Shown one piece after another: positions 1 through 5,423 of a stretch of 5,844 bases of DNA (its first letter is position 1; each line of letters begins with the position of its first letter). A model generated the notes under the pieces. That model made no database searches. It was not told the DNA's origin and saw nothing but the letters and a program-made list of their open reading frames with translations. A program made the position numbers and the translations under genes. The stretch is from Eubacterium sp. UBA3279 (GTDB lineage Bacteria; Bacillota; Clostridia; Lachnospirales; Lachnospiraceae), in NCBI GenBank assembly GCA_002361775.1, contig DETV01000053.1, positions 1 to 5,844 of the forward strand, given 5' to 3'.

Positions 1-59
1 TCATAGATTACTTGACACTACCAATTCAGAATTTTCCTTTTTCTCATTTTATCACACTC

Positions 60-152
60 TCATGTCAAACACCATTCCTCTTTGGTCACTTTAACACCAC
101 CTTCTTTAGTTGGCGGGTAATTTTCATTTACATTGATTAGACGTAGAATTTT
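60..152 (-). pseudogene. possible 3' remnant of an unidentified gene
   Basis: A 30-codon stretch is open on the minus strand and ends in TGA at 62-60. It is closed upstream by an in-frame TGA at 155-153 and has no credible start codon or ribosome binding site. The translated tail (ending ...KEGGVKVTKEEWCLT) is hydrophilic and protein-like, which is why it is listed. I do not recognise the family. A transposase tail is one possibility, because the DNA further along (1-59) would then be the end of an element, but no terminal inverted repeat can be shown from this window. It could equally be a chance open frame. Confidence 0.22.
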
Positions 153-263
153 TCAAAATATCCCCAAATACTGACTATCCCAGATATTGACAGCTATGCA
201 GGACTCATGCACACACTATTTAAACTGAAATCCGGCAAAGAAGGTCTTACCAAACTGATTTAA
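147..263 (+). pseudogene. possible 3' remnant of an unidentified gene, followed by its terminator
   Basis: The frame is open for 38 codons after an in-frame TAG at 144-146 and ends in TAA at 261-263. The translation (starting NFSKYPQILTIPDIDSYAG, ending GKEGLTKLI) has ordinary protein composition. Its stop lies inside a strong plus-strand terminator hairpin, as expected for the end of a real transcription unit. No ribosome binding site precedes the internal ATG at 207, so the most likely explanation is a gene whose 5' part was lost. I do not recognise the protein family. It abuts the opposite-facing fragment at 60-152, with both missing their starts. Confidence 0.33.
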
Positions 264-285
264 TTCAATTCGGTAAGACCTTTTT
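238..285 (+). terminator. intrinsic terminator after the 147-263 fragment
   Basis: AAGGTCTTACC (241-251) pairs perfectly with GGTAAGACCTT (272-282) around a 20-base loop. The stem can be lengthened to 238-251/272-285 with one G-U pair, and the right arm runs into a T tract (281-285). The T tail is on the plus strand only, so it ends transcription arriving from the left. Confidence 0.75.
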
Positions 286-368
286 ATATTGATCAAAAAT
301 GATATTTACTTAATGCCTTTCAAACGCTCTGTTCATACGGGTTCTCAGATTTTTTCGTTATTCAAACT

Positions 369-401
369 CCTTTGCAGATTGCGTTTCATGACACGCAAAG
401 G
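369..401. repeat. overlapping, mutually exclusive inverted repeats
   Basis: A 20-bp near-perfect palindrome at 379-398 (TTGCGT ... TCATGA ... ACGCAA) has one mismatched pair, 385/392. It overlaps a second inverted repeat, CCTTTGC at 369-375 with GCAAAGG at 395-401. Both share the same right arm, so only one structure can form at a time. There is no T tract, so it is not a terminator. It could be a protein-binding or recombination site of decayed mobile DNA; the role is unknown. Confidence 0.45.
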
Positions 402-407
402 CTGTTA

Positions 408-491
408 TTAGAGGTTTATACTTCTAACGTGTGTTCTGATTTTGTGCTTTTCGCACCGCTTATGAAGAAATAAACTCCAAAATAACTCCAT
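408..491 (-). CDS. possible 27-aa micro-ORF downstream of the RHH gene
   Basis: An ATG at 491-489 lies one base after the stop codon of the ribbon-helix-helix gene and opens 27 codons ending in two consecutive TAA stops (410-408 and 407-405). The peptide starts with a hydrophobic stretch (MELFWSLFLH) and continues strongly basic (KRCEKHKIRTHVR). The spacing would suit translational coupling, but only a weak purine stretch precedes it and a frame this short can arise by chance. No family is recognised. Confidence 0.15.
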   Translation of the reverse strand: MELFWSLFLHKRCEKHKIRTHVRSINL

Positions 492-492
492 T

Positions 493-681
493 TTACTCTT
501 TATTATTTTGTTGTTCTTCTCTTGCGTACAGGAGATCCAATGCCTGACATACAACACCACTCATGCTCTGATAGTGTCTTTCTGCATACTCAACAAGTCT
601 CTGTTTTTGCTCTGGAGTCACCCGTACTCGTATGTTTTCTTCTTTGCCATCTTTTGGTGTTTTTCTAGCCAAACATATCAC
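493..681 (-). CDS. small ribbon-helix-helix (Arc/CopG-like) DNA-binding protein
   Basis: This is a 62-aa basic/acidic protein. A short lysine-rich N-terminus (residues 4-16) is followed by a beta strand with alternating residues, ENIRVRVTPEQK (15-26), a first helix (EQKQRLVEYAERH) and a second helix starting after the SMSG turn (SGVVCQALDLLYAREEQ). Strand-helix-helix in about 45 residues is the classic RHH layout, in which a dimer's paired strands enter the DNA major groove. Such proteins act as small transcriptional repressors, antitoxins or plasmid and mobile-element regulators; no toxin gene is recognisable next to it. The start is uncertain. GTG at 681 has a purine-rich GGAAGGGAA directly in front, perhaps too close. 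TTG at 672 would give MARKTPKDGKEEN, a more usual RHH beginning, with better spacing. It faces away from the downstream gntR-lysR operon and is probably accessory. Confidence 0.72.
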   Translation of the reverse strand: MICLARKTPKDGKEENIRVRVTPEQKQRLVEYAERHYQSMSGVVCQALDLLYAREEQQNNKE

Positions 682-698
682 TTCCCTTCCACAAGTAC

Positions 699-728
699 AG
701 TTTACTACTGATTACTACAAAATATCAA
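699..728 (-). promoter_or_regulatory. candidate promoter of the RHH gene
   Basis: On the minus strand TTGATA (728-723) and TAAACT (704-699) are separated by 18 bases, giving a -35/-10 pair with five and four matches to the sigma-A consensus. The predicted start would lie about 10 bases before the coding start, leaving a very short leader, so the exact assignment is uncertain. Confidence 0.3.
702..718. promoter_or_regulatory. candidate RHH operator: two 7-bp repeats one helical turn apart
   Basis: TTACTAC occurs at 702-708 and again at 712-718, start-to-start distance exactly 10 bp. The pair sits between and across the -10 and -35 elements proposed for the RHH gene. RHH repressors commonly bind short repeats spaced by about one turn of DNA and shut off their own promoter, so this is a plausible autoregulatory site. 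The binding itself is inferred. Confidence 0.4.
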
Positions 729-798
729 TCTATTTTTGTTATTTCTATATATATGATGTATTTACCATATGTTTAATTCACCAAAAATACAATACTGG

Positions 799-814
799 AA
801 TTTTATCTAAAATT
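799..814. repeat. A+T-rich inverted repeat upstream of the gntR promoter
   Basis: AATTTTA (799-805) and TAAAATT (808-814) form a perfect 7-bp inverted repeat around TC. It ends 29 bases before the -35 element of the gntR promoter. It could be a regulator site, but in such A+T-rich sequence a chance repeat of this size is quite possible. Confidence 0.25.
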
Positions 815-843
815 ATATATCTGTTTTTGTATATTTTTTCATT

Positions 844-872
844 TTGACATTGAATCAAAAAAACCTTATCAT
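844..872 (+). promoter_or_regulatory. sigma-A promoter of the gntR-lysR operon
   Basis: A perfect -35 TTGACA (844-849) is followed after 17 bases by TATCAT (867-872), five of six matches to the -10 consensus. Transcription should start near 879-880, giving a leader of about 37 bases. A GGAG at 902-905 precedes the ATG at 917 by 11 bases. Confidence 0.72.
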
Positions 873-916
873 AAAAAGCAAGAATTATAACTATCGGAAA
901 CGGAGCAAATCATATA

Positions 917-1615
917 ATGAATTTGTTATCAGAAGAAAAAAGCCTTCCACAAAAAATATCAGAGGATATTATTACACTTATTTTAGAAGAAAATTTACAG
1001 CCAGGAGATAAATTACCGAATGAAACCATTCTTTCTGAGCGTCTGAATGCAGGAAGAAGTTCTGTCCGGGAAGCCATGAAGCTTCTCGCATCCCGAAATA
1101 TTGTTACGATCCGACAGGGTTCTGGTACCTATATCTCATCTTCCCCCGGAATGGTGGATGACTCACTTGGCTTTACCTTTATCGGCAATAAGCAAAAGCT
1201 GATCAATGACCTTCTGGAAGTGCGCTTTCTCCTTGAGCCCCCTATTGCTGCCATGGCAGCCACACGCGCCGATAAAAAAGACATAAAAAAAATCATCACA
1301 CTTTGCGATGAAGTTGAAGACTTATTAAGAAAACATGAAGACCATATACAAAAGGATATAGATTTTCATGCAGCCATTGCCTTGAGCAGCAAAAACGTTG
1401 TAGTTCCAAGACTGGTTCCTGTGATCAACAGCTCGATTCCTCTTTTTGTAGAGACCACCAGAGGAACACTGCTGGAAGAAACCATCGAGATCCACCGTGA
1501 GATTGCGGATGCCATTGCTGCCCATGAACCGCTCCGCGCACAGGATGCCATGTATCTGCATCTGGTTTATAACCGTAAGCGGATTCAGATGACAGGAAAA
1601 GGAGATTTCACATGA
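917..1615 (+). CDS. GntR-family transcriptional regulator, FadR subfamily (FCD domain)
   Basis: This 232-aa cytoplasmic regulator binds DNA with an N-terminal winged helix-turn-helix and senses a small ligand, usually an organic acid or related metabolite, with a C-terminal all-helical FCD domain. Residues 10-75 carry the GntR signature: ISEDIITLILEENLQPGDKLPNE, then the recognition segment LNAGRSSVREAMKLLASR (43-60) and the wing IVTIRQGSGTYI. The FCD domain spans about 94-222 with the LLEVRFLLEP helix and the residues expected for its metal site: D147, H151 (in DFHAAIA), H193 (HREIADAI) and H215 (YLHLV). It is full length for the subfamily. The last four bases overlap the start of the LysR gene, so the two are co-transcribed and probably translationally coupled. 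It most likely controls the cassette from 2664 onward and its own promoter. The ligand is unknown. Confidence 0.93.
   Translation: MNLLSEEKSLPQKISEDIITLILEENLQPGDKLPNETILSERLNAGRSSVREAMKLLASRNIVTIRQGSGTYISSSPGMVDDSLGFTFIGNKQKLINDLLEVRFLLEPPIAAMAATRADKKDIKKIITLCDEVEDLLRKHEDHIQKDIDFHAAIALSSKNVVVPRLVPVINSSIPLFVETTRGTLLEETIEIHREIADAIAAHEPLRAQDAMYLHLVYNRKRIQMTGKGDFT
1598..1604 (+). promoter_or_regulatory. ribosome binding site of the LysR gene, inside gntR
   Basis: AAAGGAG lies seven bases before the ATG at 1612 and within the last codons of gntR. It confirms that the overlapping ATGA start is used. Confidence 0.8.
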
Positions 1616-2526
1616 CATTACAGCAAATAAAATATTTTATCAATGTAGCTGAGTCCGGCTCTATCAGCGAAGCAGCTAAACGCTTGTTTACAGCTCAGTC
1701 AAGTATTTCCAGCGCTGTTAAGGAAATAGAAAATACATATGGAATTACTGCATTTATAAGAGAAAGCACAGGTGTGCGTCTAACCAGAAGCGGCGAGGAA
1801 CTTTTGATAGAATTTAAGGGAATTTTAAGCCGTCTTGACTATCTGGATGAAAAATTTAATGGTTCTCCAAAACGGCCTTTAGGTCTGTCTGTTTCTGCCC
1901 AGCACCATATTTGTGGCATGGCCTCTTTTGTTTCGATCATCAACAGATTAAATGAAAACTATGGTTCTTATCACTGCGGCTTTTATGAATGCCGTACATC
2001 TGAAGTACTGGATCGTGTAGAACGGGGACTTGACGATTTGGGAATTATTTTTTTCACAGAACACAGCAAGGGACAGATGATCCAGGAATTAAGAAATCGT
2101 GGTATTATTTTTAATCACATTGTTTATCAGACAGCTCACGCTTACCTGTGCCAAAATCATCCACTTGCCAATAACACAGAAATTAATATTGAAGAAATAA
2201 TACAATACCCTTTTATTTCTTATGATCGTTCACCTGACACCAATCCTGTTTATACCGATCTTATCATTCCTAATTATCCGGTAAAAAAAATAATCCATGT
2301 TTCCGACCGGGCTGCATCTTATTCTGCTATGCGTTATTGCCATGGATTTGCTATTGGAAGTGGCTACAGATCTTTTGATGATCATTACAGTGACATTATT
2401 TCTCTTCCTGTCAAAAATGGAATCCGCCTTGAAATAGGATGGATTTTCCGGCAGAAACATACTCTTTCTGATACAGCCAGCCAGTTTGTAGAACTTTTAA
2501 TGCAGAATGAAGCGATTTCTCTGTAA
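1612..2526 (+). CDS. LysR-type transcriptional regulator
   Basis: At 304 aa this is the usual length for the family. Residues 1-64 form the winged helix-turn-helix: MTLQQIKYFINVAESGSISE, then AAKRLFTAQSSISSAVKEIE (21-40) and the wing FIRESTGVRLTRSGEELL. Linker helix residues to about 85 are followed by the two-lobed periplasmic-binding-like sensor domain (about 88-300), which contains typical pieces such as VERGLDDLGIIF (136-147), a cross-over near HPLANN and a return near HGFAIGSGY. LysR proteins are tetramers that bind upstream of target promoters and switch them on when a co-inducer binds. It overlaps gntR by ATGA and is closed by a terminator, so the two regulators form one operon. Its likely target is the transport and amidohydrolase operon that follows in the same direction. 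LysR genes are more often divergent from their targets. The ligand is unknown. Confidence 0.94.
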   Translation: MTLQQIKYFINVAESGSISEAAKRLFTAQSSISSAVKEIENTYGITAFIRESTGVRLTRSGEELLIEFKGILSRLDYLDEKFNGSPKRPLGLSVSAQHHICGMASFVSIINRLNENYGSYHCGFYECRTSEVLDRVERGLDDLGIIFFTEHSKGQMIQELRNRGIIFNHIVYQTAHAYLCQNHPLANNTEINIEEIIQYPFISYDRSPDTNPVYTDLIIPNYPVKKIIHVSDRAASYSAMRYCHGFAIGSGYRSFDDHYSDIISLPVKNGIRLEIGWIFRQKHTLSDTASQFVELLMQNEAISL

Positions 2527-2548
2527 AATACCTTTCTTGATATAGCGA

Positions 2549-2576
2549 AAAAAGCGATGGCTTCCCATCGCTTTTT
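2549..2576 (+). terminator. intrinsic terminator after the LysR gene
   Basis: AAAAAGCGATGG (2549-2560) pairs perfectly with CCATCGCTTTTT (2565-2576) around the stable four-base loop CTTC, with the T run forming the end of the stem. It begins 22 bases after the LysR stop. Because of the A run on the left arm it could work in both directions. It separates the regulator operon from the next promoter. Confidence 0.88.
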
Positions 2577-2582
2577 GTTATG

Positions 2583-2611
2583 TTCGCAGAAATTACCTCT
2601 TATGCTATACT
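2583..2611 (+). promoter_or_regulatory. promoter of the membrane-protein/amidohydrolase operon
   Basis: TTCGCA (2583-2588) and TATACT (2606-2611) are 17 bases apart. The -10 matches five of six consensus positions and the -35 four of six. A weak -35 with a good -10 is typical of promoters that need an activator. The start would be near 2618, leaving a leader of about 46 bases, too short for a riboswitch. Confidence 0.58.
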
Positions 2612-2621
2612 TACTACGTAA
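2607..2621. promoter_or_regulatory. candidate LysR box overlapping the -10 element
   Basis: ATAC (2607-2610), seven bases, then GTAA (2618-2621) fits the LysR-family T-N11-A rule and matches seven of eight positions of the ATAC-N7-GTAT consensus known for several members. It also contains the inverted repeat TTAC-TAC-GTAA (2611-2621). A similar ATAC-N7-GAAT stands at 787-801 upstream of the gntR promoter. Assignment to this LysR is inference. Confidence 0.35.
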
Positions 2622-2625
2622 ATCA

Positions 2626-2641
2626 CTGCGCACCTGTGCAG
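2626..2641. repeat. imperfect palindrome in the leader of the operon
   Basis: CTGCGCACCTGTGCAG reads the same on both strands at 12 of 16 positions, with CTG/CAG outer and GCAC/GTGC inner arms. It lies just downstream of the predicted transcription start, a usual place for a repressor operator, and could be the GntR site. Confidence 0.3.
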
Positions 2642-2663
2642 AAAAAAGAAAGGAGTATCTTAT

Positions 2664-3479
2664 ATGGAAAAACTAAAGATTGTCATTAAAAAGTACTGGA
2701 AAATTTACCTTGCCGCTCTGGTCATTTCCGTAATCTGCGATTTGATCGGAACACTCAAACTCAACCTTGGCATTGGTACACTTACTCTGTTTCCAATGGT
2801 ATTTGCCGTCATATTCGGAGGGCTTTTAGGACCGGACATTTTTAAATTATTCAAAAGTGATGAATGTAAAATAGGCGGAAGTCTGGTTCTTGTGGTTTTG
2901 GCACCTTTTATGGCAAAAATGGGCATTTCTTCTGGTGCAAACCTTGCGAAACTGGTTTCAGTCGGCCCTGCATTGCTTCTTCAGGAATTCGGAAATCTTG
3001 GAACAATCCTCTTATCTATGCCGCTTGCATTACTTCTTGGTTTAAAAAAGGAATCTATTGGTGCATGTTACTCAATTAACCGTGATTCAAACCTTGGATT
3101 AACTACCGACATTTTTGGACCAGATGCTCCAGAAACAAAAGGAACTTTTGCCGTTTATATCGTAGGTTCTGTAATCGGAACTGTATTTATCAGTATTCTT
3201 GCAAGCGTTGTAGCTTCCTGGAATATTTTCGATCCTATCGCTCTTGGTATGGCCAGTGGAGTAGGAAGTGGATCCATGATGACAGCTGCAGCCGGAACAT
3301 TAGGAGAAATATACCCACAGCAGGCTGAAAATATTATGATCATGGGCGGTGCCAGTGATATGCTGACCGGTATTACCGGAATTTACATGGGCACTTTCGT
3401 AGGTCTGCCTCTTGCCAAAAAATTATATGCATTTTTAGAACCTAAAATCGGACGCAAAAAAAATCAGGAGGATAAATAA
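2664..3479 (+). CDS. DUF3100-type integral membrane protein, probable transporter subunit
   Basis: This is a 271-aa polytopic membrane protein. After a basic start (KLKIVIKKYWK) hydrophobic segments are seen at about 12-30, 38-56, 71-88, 96-106, 112-127, 161-184, 190-210 and 222-247, with a basic tail (KIGRKKNQEDK). Two polar, glycine-rich stretches stand out and resemble the DUF3100 family as I remember it: residues 133-160 (GACYSINRDSNLGLTTDIFG and the following PDAPETKG) and 199-211 (GVGSGSMMTAAAG), followed by MGGASDMLTGITGIYMG. Such broken, Gly/Ser-rich segments often line substrate sites in secondary carriers. No function is established for the family that I can name. AAAGGAG at 2649-2655 sets the start. 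The next gene begins immediately after the stop and the amidohydrolase follows, so import of the amidohydrolase substrate is the likely job. Export cannot be excluded. Confidence 0.8.
   Translation: MEKLKIVIKKYWKIYLAALVISVICDLIGTLKLNLGIGTLTLFPMVFAVIFGGLLGPDIFKLFKSDECKIGGSLVLVVLAPFMAKMGISSGANLAKLVSVGPALLLQEFGNLGTILLSMPLALLLGLKKESIGACYSINRDSNLGLTTDIFGPDAPETKGTFAVYIVGSVIGTVFISILASVVASWNIFDPIALGMASGVGSGSMMTAAAGTLGEIYPQQAENIMIMGGASDMLTGITGIYMGTFVGLPLAKKLYAFLEPKIGRKKNQEDK
3466..3471 (+). promoter_or_regulatory. ribosome binding site of the 153-aa membrane protein
   Basis: A perfect AGGAGG lies eight bases before the ATG at 3480 and inside the last codons of the preceding gene, whose stop codon directly touches this start. 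Tight coupling suggests fixed stoichiometry of the two membrane proteins. Confidence 0.85.
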
Positions 3480-3941
3480 ATGGTCAGAAAGTACTTCGTA
3501 CAGCAGCTGGGACTGCTTCTTATGGTATCTGTTGTTATAATACTTACAAATGTAATTGGCTATAAAATGCCCGTAGGAGATTCTATTATTGGTGTTCTTT
3601 TACTGAGTGCCATTTCTCTCGTCGGTCTTACTATAAGTAATTTTATGAGCCGTTTTGTCAAGCTTCCATCCATGATATACGTGTCCCTTCTTGGATTGCT
3701 TCTTGCATGCCCTGTTTCACCGGTAAAAGATATCGTAGTTGAAACAACAACTCCTGTTGCATTTTTAGCTCCTGCTACTGCACTGGGTGCATTTGCTGGT
3801 ATTTCTCTCGGAAAAGATTTAAAAGAGTTTGCAAAAATGGGATGGAAACTGGTATTGATCACTTTATTTGTCATTACCGGAACCTTTATATTCTCAGCGC
3901 TTGTTGCAGACGTTGTTTTGAAAATGACAGGAGCCATTTAA
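3480..3941 (+). CDS. small integral membrane protein, probable partner of the DUF3100 protein
   Basis: This 153-aa protein has about five hydrophobic segments: 8-28, 36-55, 63-78, 92-110 and 122-146. Residues 94-112 (AFLAPATALGAFAGISLGK) form a small-residue-rich helix ending in a charged GKDLKEFAKMGWK linker, a pattern seen in the C-terminal halves of several secondary carriers. There is no signal peptide distinct from the first membrane helix and no soluble domain. I do not recognise a named family. Its start abuts the stop of the DUF3100 gene, so a heteromeric two-subunit carrier is likely. The arrangement of one larger and one small membrane protein recalls the MadL/MadM malonate carrier, but this is an analogy of layout, not a claim of homology. 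The amidohydrolase gene follows after 29 bases with no terminator in between. Confidence 0.78.
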   Translation: MVRKYFVQQLGLLLMVSVVIILTNVIGYKMPVGDSIIGVLLLSAISLVGLTISNFMSRFVKLPSMIYVSLLGLLLACPVSPVKDIVVETTTPVAFLAPATALGAFAGISLGKDLKEFAKMGWKLVLITLFVITGTFIFSALVADVVLKMTGAI

Positions 3942-3970
3942 CAATCATATGAGATAAAATGAGGTAGATT

Positions 3971-5305
3971 ATGGAAAATTATGACATTTTAATCAAAAAC
4001 TGCCAGGTTTTGAATCCTGATATGAGCATTTCATCCACCTGTTCAGTAGGAATCAAAAACTCTTGGATTAAAAAAATCGGTTCAGCAGATGAATTTGCTG
4101 ATAGTACTGCCACGGAAACACTTGATGGAAAAGGCAAGCTTGTTATGCCAGGTCTGATAGACGGTCATACACATACCTGTCAGCAGCTGTTAAGAGGTCG
4201 TGTTGCCGATGAATACCCTATGGTATGGACTCGTTTTCTGGTTCCTTTTGAAAGCAATCTTCTCCCGGAAGATTCTTACGTCAGTGGACAATTAGCATGT
4301 CTGGAAATGATCAAAAATGGAACCACTGCTTTTGCTGATTCCGGAGGTGTACACATGGAACGTGTAGCTGACGCAGTTATTGAATCCGGCATGAGGGCAG
4401 CAATAGCAAAATCCACTATGGATATGGGTAATGCAATTACAGGTGCAATGAAAGAAACTGCTGATGAAGCTATGGAGCATACAAAAGAGCTGTATAAGAA
4501 ATATCAGGGAGCTGGCGATGGACGCGTGGATATCTGGTTTGCTATTCGTCAGGTAATGACCTGTTCCAGAGAGCTTATTGCCATGGTAGGTGATTATGCC
4601 AAAGAACTTCATACAGGTATTCATGCACATTTATGCGAACATAAAGATGAAGTCAGCTTTTGCCTGCAAAATTATCAAAAACGTCCTGCTGAATTTTTAG
4701 ATGAAATGGGAATTCTGGGACCAAATCTTCTGACTGCACATAATGTTATGTTATCTGACCATGATATTGCGTTGCTGGCAGAACGAGATGTAAAAATGAT
4801 CCATTGTCCAAGAGCCAATCTGTCAAATCATGGATTCCCGAAGGCTCCACAGATTCTCGAATCTGGTGCAAGTGTTGGTTTAGGCTGTGATGGAGCAGCT
4901 CCTTCTAATCTGGATATTTTTGATGAAATGAAAGCTCTGCGTTATTCTATGATAGCCTATTGGGGACTTCCTTCTTTTAATCCGGTTGTCATGACCTGTC
5001 CTACACTTTTGAAAATGGCTTCTCAAGGCGGAGCAAATGCAATCGGACATGGTGATATTCTGGGATCTGTAGAAGAAGGAAAGAAAGCAGATTTGATTCT
5101 TGTAAACATTGATCAGCCACATATTACACCAACCCAGAATCTTGTAAACACCATCGTGGATGCTGCAAATGGACATGACGTAATGGATTCAATAATCAAC
5201 GGAAAGCTTGTTATGAAAAACCGAGAAGTACTTACTTTAGATGAAGAGCGAATTCGTTTTGAAGCTACACAGCATATGAATGAAATCATAAAGAGAGCTT
5301 ATTAA
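3971..5305 (+). CDS. metal-dependent amidohydrolase/deaminase (TrzN/AtzA/MTA-SAH-deaminase-like)
   Basis: This 444-aa cytoplasmic enzyme has a small beta-sandwich made from both ends of the chain (about 1-58 and 365-425) around a TIM-barrel core. The amidohydrolase metal and catalytic residues are all visible: H66 and H68 in GLIDGHTHTCQQLLRGR, H220 and E223 in GIHAHLCEH, H257 in LTAHNVML, and D307 in GLGCDGAAPSN. The spacing H-x-x-E and the H...D distance of 50 match the subgroup that holds MTA/SAH deaminase, TrzN, AtzA and SsnA, which use one divalent metal to remove an amino group or other substituent, usually from a nitrogen heterocycle. The closing motif EEGKKADLILVN is also typical. The substrate is unknown; annotation as a specific deaminase would go too far. 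GAGGT at 3961-3965 sets the start. It is last in the operon with the two membrane proteins and presumably acts on what they import. Confidence 0.92.
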   Translation: MENYDILIKNCQVLNPDMSISSTCSVGIKNSWIKKIGSADEFADSTATETLDGKGKLVMPGLIDGHTHTCQQLLRGRVADEYPMVWTRFLVPFESNLLPEDSYVSGQLACLEMIKNGTTAFADSGGVHMERVADAVIESGMRAAIAKSTMDMGNAITGAMKETADEAMEHTKELYKKYQGAGDGRVDIWFAIRQVMTCSRELIAMVGDYAKELHTGIHAHLCEHKDEVSFCLQNYQKRPAEFLDEMGILGPNLLTAHNVMLSDHDIALLAERDVKMIHCPRANLSNHGFPKAPQILESGASVGLGCDGAAPSNLDIFDEMKALRYSMIAYWGLPSFNPVVMTCPTLLKMASQGGANAIGHGDILGSVEEGKKADLILVNIDQPHITPTQNLVNTIVDAANGHDVMDSIINGKLVMKNREVLTLDEERIRFEATQHMNEIIKRAY

Positions 5306-5380
5306 AAAAACAGGTAATTATTTCAAAATTTATCAAACGATGTGAAATTTTTCTGTAAATTAAGATCTTCTATGATAATT

Positions 5381-5418
5381 TGACGGCTTAACGGCACCTT
5401 TTTGCGGTTAAGCCGTTG
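5381..5418 (+). terminator. hairpin, probable terminator of the amidohydrolase operon
   Basis: ACGGCTTAAC (5383-5392) pairs perfectly with GTTAAGCCGT (5407-5416) around a 14-base loop, 77 bases after the amidohydrolase stop. The stem is strong but the sequence after it (TGTCTATTTAATAAC) is only a weak T tail, so termination may be incomplete. No other terminator candidate lies closer to the gene. Confidence 0.6.
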
Positions 5419-5423
5419 TCTAT

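Noticed and set aside
1..59. Terminal inverted repeat of an insertion sequence near ACTTGACACTACC
   Set aside because: It resembles some insertion-sequence ends, but no partner repeat or target duplication is visible in the window.
425..460. Small hairpin GTGC-TTTTC-GCAC as a terminator for the RHH gene
   Set aside because: Only four base pairs and no T tract on the minus strand.
470..490. ATAAACTCCA/ATAACTCCA near-repeat spaced about 11 bp
   Set aside because: Short, imperfect and only two copies downstream of the RHH gene; not enough to call a functional repeat.
508..847. Two overlapping plus-strand open frames of 67 and 71 codons opposite and beyond the RHH gene
   Set aside because: They are rich in F, Y, S and C with no domain pattern, lack ribosome binding sites, and arise from the A+T-rich strand opposite a better-supported RHH gene.
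1325..1618. Minus-strand open frames inside gntR
   Set aside because: They lie fully opposite a well-supported FCD-domain regulator, have cysteine-rich unnatural composition and no start signals.
2612..2663. Riboswitch or attenuator in the leader of the membrane-protein operon
   Set aside because: The leader is only about 46 bases, with one short imperfect palindrome and no terminator/antiterminator pair.
4292..5176. Minus-strand open frames inside the amidohydrolase gene
   Set aside because: They are shadows of the amidohydrolase coding sequence, with many C, S, H and I residues as expected from its reverse complement.
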